Assembly: GCF_024347615.1 (NCBI RefSeq) | Contig: NZ_AP025509.1 | Span: forward strand, 1,488,001 to 1,552,000 | Reading direction: 5' to 3' | From: Vibrio splendidus | GTDB lineage: Bacteria; Pseudomonadota; Gammaproteobacteria; Enterobacterales; Vibrionaceae | Length of the DNA: 64,000 nucleotides | Part shown: in pieces, positions 60,808 to 64,000 of the stretch | Position numbering within the stretch: the first letter of the stretch is position 1 | Layout: each line of letters opens with the position of its first letter | Notes under the pieces: model-generated | Databases searched by the model: none | What the model was told of the DNA's origin: nothing | The model's input: only the letters and a program-made list of their open reading frames with translations | Program-made: the position numbers and the translations under genes

Positions 60808-62907
60808 CTATTTACACTGTAAATTTGCTAGCAAAACATCGACGTCTTTACGAAACTGAATCTCTGCTTGTTTGCGACCAACAAGATTAAACTGTTCAAC
60901 ACAAGTCCCCCACTCTTTCTGCTGAACGACCTTTGCGATGAGTAAGTCAGAAATACCTATGTTTCGATCGTTACCAAGTAGAATCAAGTTCAGTACGCTG
61001 AAGCTAATCGCATCGTAACTGTTGCCACCGTTCGCGTAATTTCTAACTATCTGAGTTTCAAACTCGCTAACGGTATCGACACTCTTTGGCAGCAGTACGC
61101 GCGCCATTTCGGTTTCAAGTGAAACCAAAGAACCTGAAACAAGAAAGCAGTAGCTACGCTCGAAGTGACTTAGAGCTTGGTTAATCCAGCTTTGGGAGTT
61201 TGAGGTAAGCGCCTTAACCATCAATACCGAGTGGCAACCACTTGCCTGATCCCGCTGGTGGCCAATATGGACAGGTACAAAATCGTTATCGCGCCAGAAT
61301 GAAATCAACTCACTAGTCGCACCGAAGCTTGTCGCCAGATAATCCGCTTGGCTGGTTTGCTCTGATAACTTAGCCAACATCCAACCACCAATGCCCAAAC
61401 CTTGATGACGAGTTGAAACTGCAATGCGCATCACTCGAAGGCAGCGACTGGTCGCCGCTTCTGTACAGCCAAGTTGGTTTGCCAGTAACACAGGAGCAAG
61501 GTGTCCTTGAGGTCTGCGTTTTCCAATTTGAATCTGAGCAATCAAATCTTTATCTAAGCCACCCTCTTCAATGACCAACATACAACCTAAGCATTCATCT
61601 TGATTCCAGGCGGCGTACAAACGGATTGCTGAATTGTTGAGGAACTGCATTAAATCGTTGGGTGACGTCTGATAATGAGCATCGACAAGTAGAGAAAAAC
61701 ATCGTTGTAACTTGTTTGGATTAGCCAAGCAATCTGCTTTTGACAGTTCAACTAAATTCAATTGATTGATTGTCTGATCAGAAAAGTTATCTAACTCATG
61801 AATCGCCGAGTCACTTAGCGACGCATCGTTACCAAGCAGGAAGCAATCAAACAACCAAGCTTCTAGTGGGTCGTTGTTGTTCCAACGAATCGGTTGTTCG
61901 AGCTTAAAGCCTTTCCAACCGGGGCGGTGTACAGAAAGCCAAGATTCAAACTTAATACCAAACCCTCGTCCACTGCCCTCGTAACCGTGTACCGTGGTTG
62001 AAAAAACCAAACGATGATAAATGCCGACCATGGACTTGAGCATAGGGATTGGAATAGCAGCCGCTTCATCAACCAATAGCAGGTCGCAATCAGGCTTAGA
62101 TTTAAGTAAGTCATCCGGAGCTACGAATCTTAAACTTCCCCCTTGATGGCGAATGTGTGTAGCGTTAACCACTTCGATGACTTCGAGTCGCTGTATTGCA
62201 TGGAAAAATACAGGCACGATTGCTTTCACTGAAGGCGCAGTCACAATAATATCTAATCCATGACGTTCAACCAGAAGCTGTGCTGCGGCAATCCCCAACG
62301 TCGAGCTTTTACCGCGACCTCTATCTGCGGTGAGAATCAAAGGACGTTTGCGATGCCCAGACAACACCTTTTTGACCAACTCAACTGCCACGTTTTGCTG
62401 TTCAAATCTATCCAATCCGATTTCAGCATTTTGTTTTGGGGGGAATGCGTTACTCGCTTGAGTAACATCGCCAGCTTCATTAGCTTGCGAAACAGAAATG
62501 AGTTTATCGAAATGCCCCTTTAACCAACGTTGGCCAAAGCCAGAACTCCCCCCCTCTTCAGCTTCATTGACGTTTGGCGGCAACACCAACAACAAACCGC
62601 CACCGACTAACGACCCCAGTGCTGCACTGAAACAATTCGCGTCAAACTGATCTCTAAAATCACAAACAAGAATCTGGCATTCACGACCCAGAAGTTGCTG
62701 CCCCTTCTTGACCGGTGCATGCGTCACATCGTCGAATGGGACACCGCCAATCTGAAAAATGGATTTAACGTTCTTATCTTGAAGGAAGGTTGAAATAACC
62801 TTGTTTTGCCAATCGACATCACCGTTAAAAACCACGCCGTAACGGTGATCATTATGTTGAGCAACATCAGAAAGTGTATGCAGAAAAGTGTTGGTTGGGT
62901 TTGTCAT
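60808..62907 (-). CDS. tmcA: tRNA(Met) cytidine acetyltransferase
   Basis: 699-residue enzyme that makes N4-acetylcytidine at the wobble position of elongator tRNA-Met, using ATP and acetyl-CoA. It has an N-terminal DUF1726-like domain (about 1-150), an RNA-helicase-like ATPase with Walker A ADRGRGKSSTLG (about 195) and DLLLVDEAAAIP (Walker B), and a GNAT domain (about 430-560) with the acetyl-CoA loop RMAVSTRHQGLGIGGW-like, here RIAVSTRHQGLGIGGWML. Full length for the family. The last codons (LQCK and the stop) lie inside a parS2 site at 60810-60824. The terminator-like palindrome and parB2 lie upstream. Confidence 0.95.
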   Translation of the reverse strand: MTNPTNTFLHTLSDVAQHNDHRYGVVFNGDVDWQNKVISTFLQDKNVKSIFQIGGVPFDDVTHAPVKKGQQLLGRECQILVCDFRDQFDANCFSAALGSLVGGGLLLVLPPNVNEAEEGGSSGFGQRWLKGHFDKLISVSQANEAGDVTQASNAFPPKQNAEIGLDRFEQQNVAVELVKKVLSGHRKRPLILTADRGRGKSSTLGIAAAQLLVERHGLDIIVTAPSVKAIVPVFFHAIQRLEVIEVVNATHIRHQGGSLRFVAPDDLLKSKPDCDLLLVDEAAAIPIPMLKSMVGIYHRLVFSTTVHGYEGSGRGFGIKFESWLSVHRPGWKGFKLEQPIRWNNNDPLEAWLFDCFLLGNDASLSDSAIHELDNFSDQTINQLNLVELSKADCLANPNKLQRCFSLLVDAHYQTSPNDLMQFLNNSAIRLYAAWNQDECLGCMLVIEEGGLDKDLIAQIQIGKRRPQGHLAPVLLANQLGCTEAATSRCLRVMRIAVSTRHQGLGIGGWMLAKLSEQTSQADYLATSFGATSELISFWRDNDFVPVHIGHQRDQASGCHSVLMVKALTSNSQSWINQALSHFERSYCFLVSGSLVSLETEMARVLLPKSVDTVSEFETQIVRNYANGGNSYDAISFSVLNLILLGNDRNIGISDLLIAKVVQQKEWGTCVEQFNLVGRKQAEIQFRKDVDVLLANLQCK
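60810..60824. promoter_or_regulatory. parS2: parS2 site 3, inside the tmcA end
   Basis: ATTTACACTGTAAAT again matches the consensus exactly. It overlaps the last codons of tmcA, so the coding sequence was constrained or the site spread into it. Confidence 0.88.
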
Positions 62908-62954
62908 AGTTAGCGTCCAGATTCATCTAGACACAGTTTATCACAGCCAAATAA

Positions 62955-62975
62955 AAAGCCGCATAATGCGGCTTT
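62955..62975. terminator. Palindrome between parB2 and tmcA
   Basis: AAAGCCGCA (62955-62963) pairs with TGCGGCTTT (62967-62975) with a 3-nt loop and A-rich left flank. It is a probable terminator for the minus-strand parAB2 transcript. Confidence 0.75.
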
Positions 62976-63000
62976 AGAGTCGTAATGGAAAGTTGTCGAC

Positions 63001-63975
63001 TTAGTCGAGCTTCGATTGAACGAAGGCTAAAATCTCTTCCATTGTCGCATCATCCACTTTCTTAAGGTTCAACGCCAAGTTTGAACCCTTACGGCTGTAT
63101 GAAGCGCGGCCTTTAATAAGCTCAACTTTTGGAGAAGCTTTCTTCGCTGGCGCAGGTGCCAATTCAAGAATCCAACCTTCCAAAGTTTCAGTAACGTCTT
63201 TAGTTAAACGCGTAACACCTTGTGCTTCGCTACGCTGCCATACAAAACCTTCAGAAGCATCACACTTAGTCAGTAATGTTTGCTGTTGTTCGCCAGTCAG
63301 GCCACCAAATTGTTTGTGTAGCTTAACAATGGTTGGGCGACCAAGATCGCTCACATTTGGGTAAGCTTGTAGCAGTTCAAGAGGCAAAGCCGCCGCTTTC
63401 AACGCGCCACTCACCAAAGCTTCACTGCACTGGAACATTTTCGCTAGTGCTTTCTGGTCTTCAGCTTCGCCTTTATCTAGCTTCGCTTGCATCTCTTTAC
63501 CCTTCTCGTAAAGAGAAAGCGGTTTATGAGCGTTAGCGACATCAGATAGGAACTTAGCATGTTCGCCGTTGATGTTTTCAGCAACATAGATAAGGAACTC
63601 TTTGTCAGCCAAAATACACGACATACGACGACGGCTACCATCGAGAACTTCAATCTTACCGTCTTTGTTTTTACGACCAACCGCTGGGTATTGCTGGCCA
63701 CGTTCTTTCAATGTTGTAAGAACATCAGAAAGCGCGTGCTCGTTTAAGAAAGATTGCTCACGAGCATTTTCTTCGAAAACAACCGTTTGAGTTGCTACGT
63801 CAGCCGCCGGGATTCGAACTAGTTCAAATGAAACCAATTCTTCGCCTGCAACAGAAAGCTCGATCACTTGAGCCTGTTCTTTAGCCGCTGTTTGAGCTTC
63901 TTGTGGCGTAGCTACGCGACGTTTGTTTGCTTTACCAAATAGCTTTGCATTTAAGTCAGATGTTTTAATTGCCAT
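63001..63975 (-). CDS. parB2: Chromosome II partition protein ParB2
   Basis: 324-residue centromere-binding protein that loads on parS2 sites and, with ParA2, segregates the second chromosome. It has an N-terminal ParB/Spo0J domain (about 45-160, with the conserved GSRRRMSC segment), a helix-turn-helix (about 170-215, ALAKMFQCSEALVSGALKA), and a C-terminal dimerisation domain ending in AFVQSKLD. The sequence is of the chromosome II type rather than ParB1. parA2 should follow to the right: the last 25 bases contain no start of another gene, and GGGATAAC precedes the ATG. This gene identifies the replicon. Confidence 0.93.
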   Translation of the reverse strand: MAIKTSDLNAKLFGKANKRRVATPQEAQTAAKEQAQVIELSVAGEELVSFELVRIPAADVATQTVVFEENAREQSFLNEHALSDVLTTLKERGQQYPAVGRKNKDGKIEVLDGSRRRMSCILADKEFLIYVAENINGEHAKFLSDVANAHKPLSLYEKGKEMQAKLDKGEAEDQKALAKMFQCSEALVSGALKAAALPLELLQAYPNVSDLGRPTIVKLHKQFGGLTGEQQQTLLTKCDASEGFVWQRSEAQGVTRLTKDVTETLEGWILELAPAPAKKASPKVELIKGRASYSRKGSNLALNLKKVDDATMEEILAFVQSKLD

Positions 63976-64000
63976 TCTTGTTATCCCTGATTAAGTGAAG

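Overview
The window looks like part of the second chromosome of a marine Vibrio, most likely of the Splendidus clade. At the right edge is a gene for a chromosome II type partition protein ParB2. Five exact matches to the Vibrio chromosome II centromere consensus parS2 (NTTTACANTGTAAAN) lie in the window, three of them clustered 2.2 kb from parB2. Nearly all genes are of typical Vibrio type, and the lap genes, put genes, tmcA and parB2 fit the region around the chromosome II origin. No rRNA, tRNA or CRISPR array was seen.

Layout. (1) 1-650: 3' part of an arginine-type ADP-ribosyltransferase resembling the Vis toxin of V. splendidus. (2) 758-9352: a TAXI-TRAP uptake operon ending in L-2-hydroxyglutarate oxidase, with a sigma-54 promoter, three upstream dyads and a DctB/DctD-like two-component system beside it. 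(3) 9457-19894: GH20 hexosaminidase, KDPG aldolase, KDG kinase, SSS symporter, RidA, N-acyl-D-amino-acid deacylase, D-serine-dehydratase-like PLP enzyme and RpiR regulator. This set matches the oxidative chitin pathway described in marine Gammaproteobacteria, in which N-acetylglucosaminic acid is broken down like a D-amino acid. (4) 19891-34000: isochorismatase-like hydrolase, two tandem outer-membrane barrel proteins, EptA-type phosphoethanolamine transferase, GNAT, AraC, small lipase, CtlX-type hydrolase, ABC exporter, DUF445, Lrp and small proteins. (5) 34223-41944: proline utilisation genes putA and putP, with a separate small ALDH-like protein between them that looks like the detached C-terminal domain of long PutA proteins, and AraC regulators. 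(6) 42427-46707: two paralogous coiled-coil/PEGA periplasmic proteins, the second fused to a SUMF1 domain, and a PAS-LuxR regulator. (7) 46841-52287: pdxH and a second DctB-like kinase whose partner response regulator is split by an IS3-family insertion. (8) 52400-58568: a lapC-lapG-lapD-lapB operon (type I secretion and c-di-GMP-controlled release of a surface adhesin), without the adhesin. (9) 58718-63975: FapA/DUF342 protein, parS2 cluster, tmcA and parB2.

The most notable observations are the IS insertion (1309 bp, 3-bp target duplication, exact frame restoration on excision, canonical A AAA AAG frameshift signal) in a response regulator that already lacks the GAFTGA loop; the parS2 set; the sigma-54/UAS architecture ahead of a probable C5-dicarboxylate or 2-hydroxyglutarate uptake operon; the oxidative chitin cluster; the split PutA; and several unrelated 16-20 bp degenerate tandem repeats confined to intergenic spaces.
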